Source: Lepeophtheirus salmonis (Eukaryota > Arthropoda > Copepoda > Siphonostomatoida > Caligidae). From it: a DNA stretch of 64,000 bases. Positions 1 through 10,055 of this stretch are shown one piece after another; within the stretch, counting starts at the first letter, position 1, and each line of letters starts with the position of its first letter. The notes beneath the pieces are model-generated. The model was not told the DNA's origin and ran no database searches. It worked only from the letters and a program-made list of their open reading frames with translations. The stretch covers positions 14,880,001-14,944,000 of the forward strand of contig NC_052136.2 of assembly GCF_016086655.4 (NCBI RefSeq), given 5' to 3'. A program made the translations under genes and the position numbers.

Positions 1-668
1 TCTTGCACAAGATTCTGTTCTTTGAAATAGTTTGGTCTGTACCAGTCTCCAACAAAAATTCCGTCTAGACCACTCTCAAAGAAAAATTCACCACTGATCA
101 CTTCCCCCAACAAATCGATCTGGATTGGGCTCATTTAAAAATCGTTTTAGACAGATTATACACATAAATTGTTGTTTACGTCATGTGTGTTTTAAAACTG
201 TGAACATCAGCAATAACAATAACGACATATAAACTTAAATATGTTGAATAAATCATATTTTTACGACTCAAAAATCAGGATAGAGAGAGAAAATAGGTCC
301 AGTGATTGTGGACCGAAAAAAATCGGTCCACAATTTGAAAACAATCAAATGTTGGTGTACACTCTGAGATTATGGTCAAAATATTGGCCTAAAACGGTAT
401 ATTAAAAATCACTTAAGAGTGCACTAAAAAAAAAAAACCCGAAGTTGGAACAACTCTTAAAAATAAATAATAATATCGCAACATACACAATATTTTGTTG
501 TCAACAATCGATTTTTTTTGCTTCTTTTATCCTAATCAGTGTTTCTGAACATTGTTTGGTTAAATAAGAAGTAGTTCTTTAAGCTGTAAAAAGCTCCAAA
601 CAGTTCCGTAGTTTGGAGGAATGATCTAACTAATATGTTATTTTGGACATTTTTGCGTTATCATTTTG
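1..668. other. AT-rich stretch, no gene seen
   Basis: AT-rich sequence with poly-A near 427-437. I found no convincing coding frame, RNA gene or end of a mobile element here. Confidence 0.5.
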
Positions 669-704
669 GAGGAAAGGTTGAGTGATGCAATAAAAGGTAC
701 GACA
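669..704 (+). repeat. R-family short conserved block, copy 1
   Basis: GAGGAAAGGTTGAGTGATGCA followed by ATAAAAGGTA. It matches blocks at 7143-7180, 15808-15842 and, inverted, 57512-57546. The surrounding sequence is not clearly shared, so only the core is well defined. The type of parent element is unknown. Confidence 0.45.
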
Positions 705-775
705 TGTATTAGAAACACGATAAAAACCAATAATAAGTGCAGCAAATTTCTTCAATGTACTTGTTGTTCGTAGGT

Positions 776-1473
776 ATAAGTGATGGGACAATTAATCGGA
801 ATCGGGGATCGGGTAATTTTTCTGGAATCAGGATCGGCTTCAGGAAAATAATCTTTAATTTGCGATTCCAAATCTTATTTATTACTTTTCTAAGTTATGA
901 AAAAAACAAAAAAAATAGCCACACTCTCAAATGAAGATTTTTTCGAGTTTCTGACTAGAAAATTTAATATTTGACATTTTTTATAAAAATTTCATTAAAT
1001 TTTTCAAATTTGATTCCCAAAAAAATTAATGTTGTCTGAATATCTAAAGATTTTTGAAATTTTCCTCCGAGAAATCTAATATAATTTTTTTTCAAAAAAT
1101 TTTATACGAGAAATTTCAGTTTTGAAATTTGTTTCCATAAAATTTTATTTTTCGGAACAACTGTAGATTTTGGAAATTTTTCTATAAAAATTAATTATAG
1201 GAGAATTACTCTGAATTTTAGAATAATTTTTCTAAAAAATTTATTTTTGGTGAATGTTTTAGATTTTTGAAAATTTAAGTATTAAATTAGAATTTTTTTT
1301 TTTTTAATTCCTTTTCCACTCCCCCCGCAGCCTCAAATCCCGTGGACGCTCCTGATAGCAAAATGGTTTTTTTAACTAATATTTAAAATATTAAAGATGG
1401 GCATATGGAATTTTTACCAGAATCGATCCGTAATCGACATTGGGAATCATTTTCTTTGAATCGTCCCATCACT
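776..1473. mobile_element. S-family element with TAGTGATGGGAC inverted ends (non-coding)
   Basis: The left end reads AAGTGATGGGACAATTAATC and the right end, inverted, reads TAGTGATGGGACGATTCAAA, so terminal inverted repeats bound about 0.7 kb. Just inside each end there is further GATCGG/CGATCC-type similarity. The middle (about 940-1300) is the same AAATTT-rich sequence seen in G-family elements, and 1324-1354 carries a G-family right end (CCCCGCAG to GTGGACGCTCCTG). A G element may therefore be nested inside. A single S-type end recurs at 58440-58550. There is no protein of its own; it is probably a nonautonomous DNA element (inference). Confidence 0.5.
1324..1354 (-). repeat. G-family right terminus inside the S element
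   Basis: The sequence runs from CCCCCCGCAG to CGTGGACGCTCCTG. It corresponds to the CTACGGACGCACCTG end at 23471-23485 and the TGCGGATACCCCTG end at 56601-56614. The AAATTT-rich DNA before it (about 930-1320) is the usual G-family body. The opposite end is not visible. Confidence 0.4.
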
Positions 1474-2685
1474 ATTAAGTATGACAAAGCTCTATCCATG
1501 GGCATTCATTCTTGTATATATATACCTAAGTGATCAAATTATAATAACACATGTGTGGAAATATCGTCAATCATTTCCTGAGGGAATTTTTTATCAGTAA
1601 GTTTATTGTTATTCCTGTCATTTTTATTATTATGACCGACTATGATTATTTGTTTGTTTGTTAGTCTTGCTCTCAGTTTTCAATGAATGATTTATTTCCG
1701 TCTTATGTTAGTGCTTCTATGTATATAAACATATATACGTAGAGATACGATGATGTATGAAGTTTACAAAAACCTACAAAAATAACTTGAAAGAATAGAG
1801 AAAGAGAGTCACTGAGTAGAGTGAATGAGATCGTAGGTCAAACGTCATACACATAAAGAACAAGGATCTTCGTGATATGTTTATATAATGAGAGAAAATC
1901 AAATCTACTCAAAGGGGGGGAAATAGAGGAAAACGGGAGGGTGAAACACCTTCAATGCACATTAGGTAACAACACCTGTTTCATCTTCATTAACTAGGAA
2001 AACCGTATCATCTAATCAATTCGGGGTTTTAATAAAGAGGGTAAAATTAGAGTGGCGTAGAACCTATTTTATATTTATAAAGAGTGAGGTTCTATAGGTA
2101 TAGTATGCACATACTATCTATGTCGCCATTTTGACTCTCTCTCTCTCTCTTTGGTAAACACGGGCATTTAAGCAATTGATTTTTTTTTTTTTTTTTTGAA
2201 TTTTCTTCTCCTCTTCCTCAGTCAATATATTCTTCTCTTCACTTCGCGTCTGTACGCTTGACGTACCAAAGTTATTTTCTAATTATTAAGAGATTGCGAG
2301 AATTGAATTTCAACTATCCTCTGTATCTGTCTCCAATTTCGATATAGAAAGATAAAGTATGACGTGCGGACAAAGTTGTACAGGATACTCGCAATTGCTC
2401 GCACTCTGGGACTCAAAGTGGTACTAGGATCTCAGTGATACCTTACATGTGACAGCAGAACTCGGCTCCCTGCCAGCCCTCGAAAAAAAAATATCAAGTG
2501 GCTCCAAAACAATTTTGACAATCTTGCTCCACTTTTTTTGTGAAGAGTATTCGTCGAACAAGGGATGTACCGAGTATTTGGCAACTAATCTATAATCGAT
2601 AAATTTAGCACCCCCCTTCCTCCCCTCCAATTAAATAATGTTTGCTTTTCACTATACAATTTTTTGGTCCGGATAAAAAAAAATA
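1474..2685. other. No gene seen; simple repeats
   Basis: Contains a G run at 1913-1920, a (CT)n microsatellite at about 2134-2151 and a poly-T tract at about 2181-2198. The open frames here are short and have no recognisable content. Confidence 0.5.
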
Positions 2686-2689
2686 GATA

Positions 2690-3045
2690 AAACTAAAGGT
2701 AATTTTTTTTTGAAAGATTTAATACCTTAAAAAAAGACAATCGAGAAAATTATGCAGTTGAGCAAAATATTTCATATTTGAAATTTTTTATCAATAGTGA
2801 TTAATTTTTTTTTAGAAAAAATTTTATATTAGTTATTAAATTTTTGAAATTTTTATTAAAATTTTTTTTTTTTTCTGTGATTACCTGTGGATTTTTGAAT
2901 TTTATTTCGAGATAATTTAATGTTTGAAATTTCATTTTTGATTTTTTCTTACAAAAAATGTCATTTCCTGTGAATAGCTAAGATATATAATTTGTTTTTC
3001 AAAAAGTGTAATATTTGAAATTTGTTTCCAAAGAATTAAATCTTT
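2690..3045. repeat. AAATTT-rich low-complexity body, G-family type
   Basis: Runs of TTTGAAATTTTTT mixed with short phrases such as GTGGATTTTTGAA and GTGAATAGCTA. The same texture occurs in G-family interiors at 20000-20190, 23180-23400 and 63060-63240, and alone at 42200-42650 and 57840-57995. No GC-rich ends are clear here, although a C-rich stretch lies just upstream at 2609-2628. Confidence 0.35.
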
Positions 3046-3968
3046 TATGCTCAGCTATGGATTCTTATTTTTTTATCACACAACCTTTTTGCTGTTTCTT
3101 TTTTGATTATTTTTTTAAAAACTTCATTCACTTTTAAAGCATATATATACATCTTTCGATTACACCTGAGGTAAAGATTATACTCATTAGTAAATATGTT
3201 CCTTGTTGCCCTGACCCATTTCTCACTTTCCTTTGCCCGATGGGTTATATCCACAAATTCCTTTCTACCAAAAAATTTTGTAGAATCCTCTTTGTTATTA
3301 CAAGAGAAACTCAAAATAAACAACAAATTTTTACTTATTTTCATATCATGTTGATTATTATTGTGCGTGTGTGTGACCGGACACGTGTTTCGTCGCCGTT
3401 ATCCTCATAGTGTGTATGACTCATTCCTCCTTTCATTCTTAAAAAACATTTCATCCCAACTTTTGTCATCATTTATACTGAGTCCGAAACTAATTGATTT
3501 TCATAAGAGTGTAAAACTCTCATTTCTAATATCATGTTGATGCACCTAAAATATATCTTTGTTCATTGAGCAGTCCTTTCTGGTACCTAAAGATACTCTA
3601 AGCAAAGGTGCGATAAATATACCAATGAAAAAAAAATTATATCTTAAAATCTGATAGGCTTAAAATGCATTTACTGCGTTAAGTTCATCGTTTGTCTTGC
3701 GTCATTGTAACGGATAGAACTTTTGTTGAGAAAGCTTAAAGTTATATTTTTTTAGTACTATACTCTAACATTTTTTATAGATTTGACGTGAATGGGTACT
3801 TGCTACTTTGTTTATCATATTTCAACTGTCGTATCACCTCTTTCTATTGAACAACTTCGCTGAAAATGTCGACAAAACATTCTCAATTTAACTAGAAAAT
3901 ACAACTTTTTTAATTGTAACCAAACTAGCAGGGAAAAGTTACGCGGCTAATAGCTTCGGTTCCGATTA

Positions 3969-5036
3969 AGGGCCTGGAAAGCTGAACTCTGCAAAATGTA
4001 CGAAAATGACTTGTATACTTTGATGTGTAAATTTATGCCCTGACGGTATACATAAAAAAAGTAAATTTAATAAATGCATGATAACAGTTACAAATTGTTT
4101 TGTGGGAGAACAGCTTGTAGTGAAATTTAATAGCTTTGATAGAAAAATCAATGAGAGGAAATATATTAACAAAATTCATCTCCATATTGCAAAAAGACAA
4201 AGGCAGGAATGACTCCGATATCAACCCAATATGGCCGCCCTCTGCAGCAATCACAGCCTCCACACAGTGGCGGAAAGCCTTGTAGGAGTTGATGATGAAC
4301 TTCTCAGACAATTTGTTTCACTCCTTCACAATGGCGACCTTCAGGGAGTCCACGTTTGGGTGAGATGTCCGGTTAGTCTCCCTCTCCAAAGTGCCTCACA
4401 CAACAAAGTCTGACGAGTTCAAATCAAGCGAAGATGATGGCCACATGTTTTTGAGCCAAAAATCAGGCGTGTTGCTGGCAGAGAACTTTTGACATTTGGC
4501 CGATGTGTGTGAGGGAACACTATCTTGGGTCCACACATAGTTGTCCTCTGGGTAGATGGCCTTGAGCCATGGCAGTATGTTGAACCTCAGCAACTTGTAG
4601 TAGGCTTCCTGACCGATTTTCTGCCAAACCCTAAAAAAGAAGGGAGGCATATTCTACTCGTTAGAATTTTTATTTATTGTGGATCCATTTACCTTGATCC
4701 ATGCACGAACTTTCTTACACCTCTGCAGTCTCCTTTCCTTCAAAGTCTTCGTCAACAGGTGATGTGGGGTCCTTGTGTAAGAGGGCAACCCCAAGTCGCA
4801 CTTCACAATGTCCATAATCTCTGTCACCTCAACATTGGTGTCCAGATGGTCTGAGATCCTTTGCCTTTTTGCTTCTTGCTCACTCATGATGAAAGATTTG
4901 AGAAATGTTTATTATTGTTTACTTATGCAGAAAGGACAGGACATTTGGAATATGCAGGGGCGAAAGTCACAAAACCTCTCTATTTTAATTACATAATTAG
5001 CATTTATTATCAGTCTGCGTTTTGCTTCCGAACCCT
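3969..5036 (-). mobile_element. maT-like (Tc1/mariner) element, about 1.07 kb, TA-flanked
   Basis: The right end, inverted, reads TAAGGGTTCGGAAGCAAAAC. The left end reads TAAGGGCCTGGAAAGCTGAA. Both have TA immediately outside (3967-3968 and 5037-5038), as expected for Tc1/mariner insertion. The ends have diverged, so the element is old. It encloses the broken transposase at 4204-4887, which lies on the minus strand. It is too short for a full transposase plus untranslated regions because the part around the first catalytic Asp is missing. Confidence 0.65.
4204..4887 (-). pseudogene. maT-like transposase pseudogene, internally deleted
   Basis: Reads in one frame from Met at 4887 to about 4204, interrupted by stops at 4654-4656, 4396-4398 and near 4320. 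The start MSEQEAKRQRISDHLDTN is a helix-turn-helix start. The linker LPSYTRTPHHLLTKTL and ERRLQRCKKVRAW follow. The text then jumps to MPPFFFRVWQKIG, so the block with the first catalytic Asp (normally a SDEK-type motif) is missing. The second Asp lies in VWTQDSVPSH and the third in LDLNSSDF, with 37 residues between them, which fits the DD37D pattern described for maT elements. The tail AEGGHI is typical of the group. It cannot make an active enzyme. Family assignment rests on motifs only. Confidence 0.75.
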
Positions 5037-5059
5037 TAGTTGAAAATAATATGACCTAT

Positions 5060-5235
5060 TTTTGGACGTGCATTAATAATTGGATTAGCTATATGCAGCA
5101 GCTATGAGAGATAAGCATAAATCCAACTCCGTAGCTAGTAATACAACGATGTACCTATATCTTCGATTCTACTACGAGTTCACATGTGATACCCCAACAA
5201 ATCCTAAATGTTACTCTATGTCTTTGAGTACAGTA
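5060..5235 (+). repeat. T-family dispersed repeat, copy 1 (divergent)
   Basis: Shares phrases with copies at 51145-51390, 54546-54745 and 55005-55245: a CAGCTATGAGA-type block, then ACGATGT, CGATTCTACTACGAGTTCA, CCCCAACAAATCCTAAATG and TTACTCTATG. There is no coding content. Copy lengths of about 180-245 bp and the lack of inverted ends would suit a SINE or a fragment of a larger element, but I see no tRNA-like promoter boxes. Confidence 0.4.
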
Positions 5236-5239
5236 GTGA

Positions 5240-6823
5240 TTACTATATACTTAAAAATTAACTAACACGCGAGTAAATGTTTATAATTTACAACTCTATA
5301 CATAATAACAGGTAGTAGAAACCTTATTTTTCCGAATAATCAATAAATATTTACTTATTTTTCACCCTAGTTCTTCAAAACACTTGGTAATTTTGTATTT
5401 ACATATATAAAAACCTTATTTTTCTGTCAAGAAAATGAGTAATTTTTTCGCTTTGTAGTCAAAAGAAAATGATAAATGAGAAGTAGGGATATGTAATTGT
5501 GGATCTATGTACGGAGAGTGGCCCAAAGAAATTATCAATCTCACTCTTCCCTCATACATAAATATATATGTATGTACCCACAATACTAAGGGGCGTTCAT
5601 TCCTTTAAGGAGTTTTCTAAGGCGCCCAGACACAAATATTTTGATCTTTAATTTCATATGTATAGTATTCAATTATCAGATTATACATATATCTATACAA
5701 GTGAAATTACTGGGTCATAGGTAGTTTTGAAGATGTATTTTTCCACTTCTTACTCTAGTACAGGAAGAAAAAAAAGGAATGAGGTGTTTGGTAGAAAATT
5801 TAATAGGGCATTTTGTCTTAAGGAACTATTATGAAAGTTACAATATAAATATATATTTTTTAAGTGGACAAATTTTTTGACAATTTCTACAAAACTTATT
5901 AATCCCTAGCGGGAGTTGTTTGGTTATTCAAACTTCTTCTTAGATAATATTTTTAGTACTTCCGTTAAAATAAACTAACTTTTACACAGATTATTTATTT
6001 CATATTCAGAAGTTGTCTTATACAAGGGACAAGATAATCAAATAGATGCTTTTATATCATAAAACTACGTTACCAACTTGTCAGGTATTAAAAAATATTT
6101 TTTTACTAATTTGTGTAATAAATGAATTGTTGAATTGAGATAAAAATTAGAATTTCTTACTTTGTAGCAAAGGTAGCAAAATACTAAAACCTCGTGATTT
6201 TCGAAAAATTACAGGTCTTATTTTTGGAGTTGTTATATACAGAGAATTTTTCATTGTTTATATACATATATATATGCAAAAAAAGTCAGTCCGTTACTTT
6301 GAAGACAAAAAATTCTTCATTTCTAAGCAACAGTCAAAAATTTCAATTGAAAATCTTCAATTTGAACCGATTTTCGAAAAAAAAAACAAAAACATTTTTG
6401 TTCATACAAATGGAATAGGATTCTCATTTAAAAAAAATCAGAAAAATATGACCAGCCTTTAACCAAGTGGGCTTTCTATGATCAAGGGTTCTCAAACTTT
6501 ATTTTATAATAAACTCAAACTATGGAGGACAACATTGGATATAATTTTTTTAATGGAAACAAAAAATTTACGGTGCTTCCTCGCAACTCACTTGGAATTA
6601 CAAATGTGCTGCGGCTACAGTTTGAAATAAGATGGTTTTCTATCTTAGGGGGATTTTTTTTACAAAATACATATGTTATCACCCCCGTGTTATTTTGTTG
6701 TCAGTTGCCTAATTTTCTGCTTATTTTTCCCTAGTTCGTATTCTAAACGTTAATTGGTTAACTTTAAATCAACTCAATTTAAGTTTTGAACCATTTCTAA
6801 CACTTATTGAATAATACTCCCAC
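5240..6823. other. No gene seen
   Basis: AT-rich DNA with scattered TATATA runs. The longer open frames (near 6194-6462 and 6522-6734) are Lys/Phe-rich and look like chance readings of A/T tracts. Confidence 0.45.
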
Positions 6824-7073
6824 GTAGTATTGTCTCAGTTTTTATTTATTTGGCCCAGTCCAGTCAAGTTTTCGAACCGGTGCTTAATACCATCGTTATT
6901 TTAGACTGTTAGTACTAGAACTGATGAAAAATAAAAGATACATTTTAGTTTTGCCATCAATGACTTAACTTTATAAGTTTTAGGACTGATTTGCAGGACT
7001 GAACTGGAACGGACCGAGACTGAACTGTACTACCGTACTAAAGTCTATAACCTGAAATAAGGACTGAGACTAC
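6824..7073. mobile_element. P-family quasi-palindromic element, copy 1
   Basis: The left end GTAGTATTGTCTCAGTTTTT matches the inverted right end GTAGTCTCAGTCCTTATTTC. Inside are repeated words such as CCCAGTCCAGTCAAG, AACCGGTGC, GGACTGAACTGGAACGGACC and GAGACTGAACTG, which partly pair with one another. Further copies lie at 9010-9404, 16304-16451, 37528-37824 and 61441-62052. There is no coding capacity; it is probably a nonautonomous DNA element (inference). Confidence 0.5.
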
Positions 7074-7142
7074 TTCTATAGTTGGGAAGAATAGGCTCTC
7101 TAGGAACTGATTTTGGGCCTTTTTTTGAGTGTTTTTTTTCCC

Positions 7143-7180
7143 GGAGGAAAGGTTGTGAGATACAATAAAGGTAAGAATGC
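7143..7180 (+). repeat. R-family short conserved block, copy 2
   Basis: GAGGAAAGGTTGTGAGATAC followed by AATAAAGGTAAGA. It is nearly identical to 15808-15842 and to the inverted block at 57512-57546. Confidence 0.5.
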
Positions 7181-7189
7181 GACATAACT

Positions 7190-7717
7190 TTGTTAAAACA
7201 AATACTTAAACATGCTTTATGAGTCTCGTTTGAAGTCGTAACAACTTGTAGACTTCTATGTATGCTGTACATATTATATATTTACAACCATAAGTAGAAA
7301 GAAAGAAAAAATCAAGCCCTTGAACCACTGGGAGAATATTCCCTGATGTCTATCTCTCTCAAAATCATTAGGCTTTAAAAACCTCTGATAAAGGGAAAAA
7401 AAATAAATAACGTAAATAAATAAAATGAGACAATCCCCTCCAAAAAAAAAAGTCATGGAGGTCTTATCAATTGAACACATCGTAGCAGAGAACTTTAAGA
7501 AAAGATTTATGTTTTGTAAGAGACAACATTGGGGGACAACTGCTACTCATGACTTGTAAAGATGGATGATAATGCCATCTGGTAACCAAAAAGGGGCAAC
7601 AGTGTCAGGATGTTTAATTGAACTTCGTAAAAAAAAAACCTCAATGAAGAAAGTGTTGCCACAATACCAATACTTTTGACAGGTTCCGGTACAACTCTCA
7701 GTATCAATATCTGTATG
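7190..7717. other. No gene seen
   Basis: Two minus-strand open frames of 61-68 codons are present but show no recognisable domain. Confidence 0.4.
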
Positions 7718-7719
7718 TA

Positions 7720-8223
7720 CAGGGTGAAGCAGCAAACTTAGACTCTAGAGATTCCTGGCCTTCATAACCTCTATCAGAAGGTGGGGCAGTGTCTTCGAGT
7801 AAGAGGAAAATTCCAACTTGCCCTTCACAGCGCTTTATCGATTTGCTGTGATTCCTTCATTTTCTTCTTTTAAGCTGAACATGAACTCCAGATTCCTCTT
7901 TAAACTGTGCCCTACCCTTTCTGCTTTCCTGAAAAGGTCTTCTCCATCATTATTTTTCTTGGCCACCTTGAAAACCAGGCTTCTGGAGTACTTGACAATG
8001 TCCATAATCATCGCACCCTCAACTTCAGCATGTAGGAGAGCTGAGATGCGCTACCTTTTGGCATTTTGCTCACTCAGGATGATGACATGACGAAATGTTT
8101 ATGATAGTTTGTTTATGCACAAAGAATGGGTGAACAGGAATGTCAAAAAATAATCACTAAACCTTCTTTATTAATTAGAAAATTATCATTATTTAAGAGT
8201 CCACGATTTGCTCCCCAACCCTG
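7720..8223 (-). mobile_element. Miniature maT-like element, 504 bp, TA-flanked
   Basis: The left end is TACAGGGTGAAGCAGCAAAC and the inverted right end is TACAGGGTTGGGGAGCAAAT. TA lies immediately outside at 7718-7719 and 8224-8225. The minus strand keeps a decayed transposase start near 8070 that can be read as SEQNAKR, stop, RISALLHAEVEGAMIMDIVKY, with an apparent ATG-to-CTG change at the first codon. It continues through FKVAKKNNDGEDLFRKAE and then runs into the other end. Most of the catalytic region is absent. Related pieces lie at 9841-9913 and 50397-50545. Confidence 0.65.
7800..8075 (-). pseudogene. Transposase N-terminal remnant in the 504 bp element
   Basis: One frame gives a helix-turn-helix-like stretch (RISALLHAEVEG, IMDIVKYSRSLVFKVAKK) and then a basic linker (NNDGEDLFRKAERVGHSLKR, NLEFMFSLKEENEGITANR). 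There are stops within it and no initiating Met. The pattern matches the start of the 4.9 kb transposase (RISDHLDTNVEVTEIMDIVK). It lacks all catalytic residues and is non-functional. Confidence 0.6.
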
Positions 8224-8225
8224 TA

Positions 8226-9008
8226 GGTATAAAAAAGAGTCACAGGGTGCAATGTATAAAGTGGCATAGTTGTCCTTGCATCTGTTAATGCTGGTTTCAA
8301 CATTGTTAAATATTTTAAGTCAGAGATTGATACTTTTTATAACTTTTTCTACGCTAAGCATGGAATATTTCAAGAGTTACTCTAAGATGAAGACTAAAAT
8401 TCCTCTTCCCCAATGAATATTGGTTTAGCAGAAGAAAAAACTGTTCATTTCGTTATAATTTTTGTAATACAAGTACTAGTTCCTTAAGATAGTCCAAATT
8501 TCAAAATCAACCTTCCCTAATGAACAATCCTTCCAGCCAAAAATGTAGTCAGTTTACTAGAGAACATTTTTTGACCTCAATAGCTTTGAGGTTCGTTCTG
8601 TTTCTTAGTATGTATAAGAAAATAACATTTTTATGCTCATCTCACATACAATTTTTTCTTAATGTTTATTTTTATTTTTATTAACCTTCTTTTGACAGGT
8701 TTTTTTATTATTTATTCCGTGTAGTAGTTTCTTATTTTTTTTCTTTCTCACGGGTTCATTCAATCAAGTTACTTGCTTAAAAAGTGTACCTAATAAATTT
8801 TTTAGCATACTAAAATGACCTCAATGCACAAAATTTGATGCCTATATATTTTTAGTCACATTTTTAGAAACGACTAACACTATACATATTTAAATAAGAA
8901 GGCGTCGAACAGACTTTATGCTTAGGTATATTCCGACAAGGGACTCAATGAAAGTTTTTCTCATTTTGAAAATGCTGAATAGAAGGGTTTAAAGGAAACA
9001 GACTCATT
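8226..9008. other. No gene seen
   Basis: AT-rich, with no supported gene or element end. Confidence 0.45.
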
Positions 9009-9009
9009 T

Positions 9010-9404
9010 TTGTGTTGTGTCGGTCCTTATCCTTTGGTCTAGTCCAGTATTTGGACCGTTCCTTGGGACTGTCGGTTCATGAGACTGTCAGTTCTTTGGG
9101 CCGGTCATAGGAATTTTTCATAATTTGTCGATGGTTTATTAATCTAAATAAGGTAAATGAGATAAATATTAAAAACATTGCACATTTCTTTGCAAAAAAT
9201 ATTCATTTTTTTTATTAAAATCCAATATAAAAGGAACATCTTAATTGTTACTTTGCTCTACAAAGTATTTTATTATATAAGAAAGTAATTAAACAGGGAA
9301 AAAATTATTCAATGACGTCATGAGGGATCAATTTTAACTTATTTAAGGACTGACAAGTGGTACTAAACCGGACCACGTTCTTATATAAGGACCAATATCA
9401 CACT
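9010..9404. mobile_element. P-family quasi-palindromic element, copy 2 (best preserved)
   Basis: The left end TTGTGTTGTGTCGGTCCTTA and the inverted right end TAGTGTGATATTGGTCCTTA define about 395 bp. The left arm carries GGTCTAGTCCAG, TTGGACCGTTCCTTGGGACTG and GGGCCGGTCATAGG. The right arm carries the palindrome TGACGTCA (9313-9320), GAGGGATCAATTTTAACTTA, AAGGACTGACAAGTGG and AAACCGGACCACG. The GACGTCA...AGGGAT...TTTTAACTTATTT module also occurs in the copy at 61.9 kb. Confidence 0.6.
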
Positions 9405-9840
9405 AACTCGCGTTATTTTTATATAAACTGGGGGTCTCTGCATAACGCCGTTTCAAACAACGCGGATTTCACCTAACGCTATGTTTGGAATTATTCTGAG
9501 TCCACGTATAGTGTGTTATATTCCCCTCATATCACAGTTTTTTTCTTCCTAATAATACTAAAAAACAAGGGAAAAATAGTAAAAAATAGATTTCGAAAAA
9601 TAATTTCTATCATTTTATGTGTTTTAGTACAAAGTGGATTTAATATAATTATAAATATATTTTTTCTCGTTCTCAAAAACTGTGATAAGTGGAAATATAT
9701 TTACAAAAGGTTTCGCTTTTGAAAACAAAGCAATGGCTATTATTTGATCAAAAGGGACAAAAATTGATTTAGAAATTTGTCTAAAAAAAGTTTTGTCATC
9801 ATAAACAATATTTTTGTATTATTTAGTATTGATAGGTTCT
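9405..9840. other. No gene seen
   Basis: AT-rich; the 69-codon frame at 9513-9722 is Phe/Ile/Lys-rich and unconvincing. Confidence 0.4.
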
Positions 9841-9913
9841 TTACACGAGGACACTGCCCCACCTTCTGATCGAGGTTATGAAGGCCAGGAATCTCTAGAG
9901 TCTAAGTTTGTCC
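9841..9913 (+). repeat. Orphan terminal fragment of the maT miniature
   Basis: About 66 bp is nearly identical, inverted, to 7733-7800, the end region of the 504 bp element: CGAGGACACTGCCCCACCTT, then GAGGTTATGAAGGCCAGGAA and CTAGAGTCTAAGTTTG. The TACAGGGT terminus is absent. It is a broken piece of the same family in the opposite orientation, 2 kb away. Confidence 0.65.
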
Positions 9914-10018
9914 TATATAATCGACTTGGTACTATATTAATGGCATTTCTCCTTAATATTCATAAATAGATCTGTAAAAAAATACTGAAATATATAGGGA
10001 TGCGTAAAATAGTCCAGT

Positions 10019-10055
10019 TCAATATCTCAGTACGACAGTTGTACTGAGATATTGA
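10019..10055. repeat. Perfect 15-bp inverted repeat with 7-nt loop
   Basis: TCAATATCTCAGTAC, then GACAGTT, then GTACTGAGATATTGA. The arms match without error, which would give a stable hairpin if transcribed. No element ends were found around it. Confidence 0.7.

Noticed and set aside
2134..2151. (CT)n run as a possible promoter element
   Set aside because: Similar microsatellites occur at 17.66 and 49.14 kb with no nearby gene; simple repeats explain them.
3051..3344. 97-codon minus-strand frame starting MKISKNLLFILSFSC, superficially like a secreted small protein
   Set aside because: It begins beside an AAATTT repeat body, is Lys/Ile/Phe-rich as expected from A/T-rich DNA, and has no recognisable domain or second exon.
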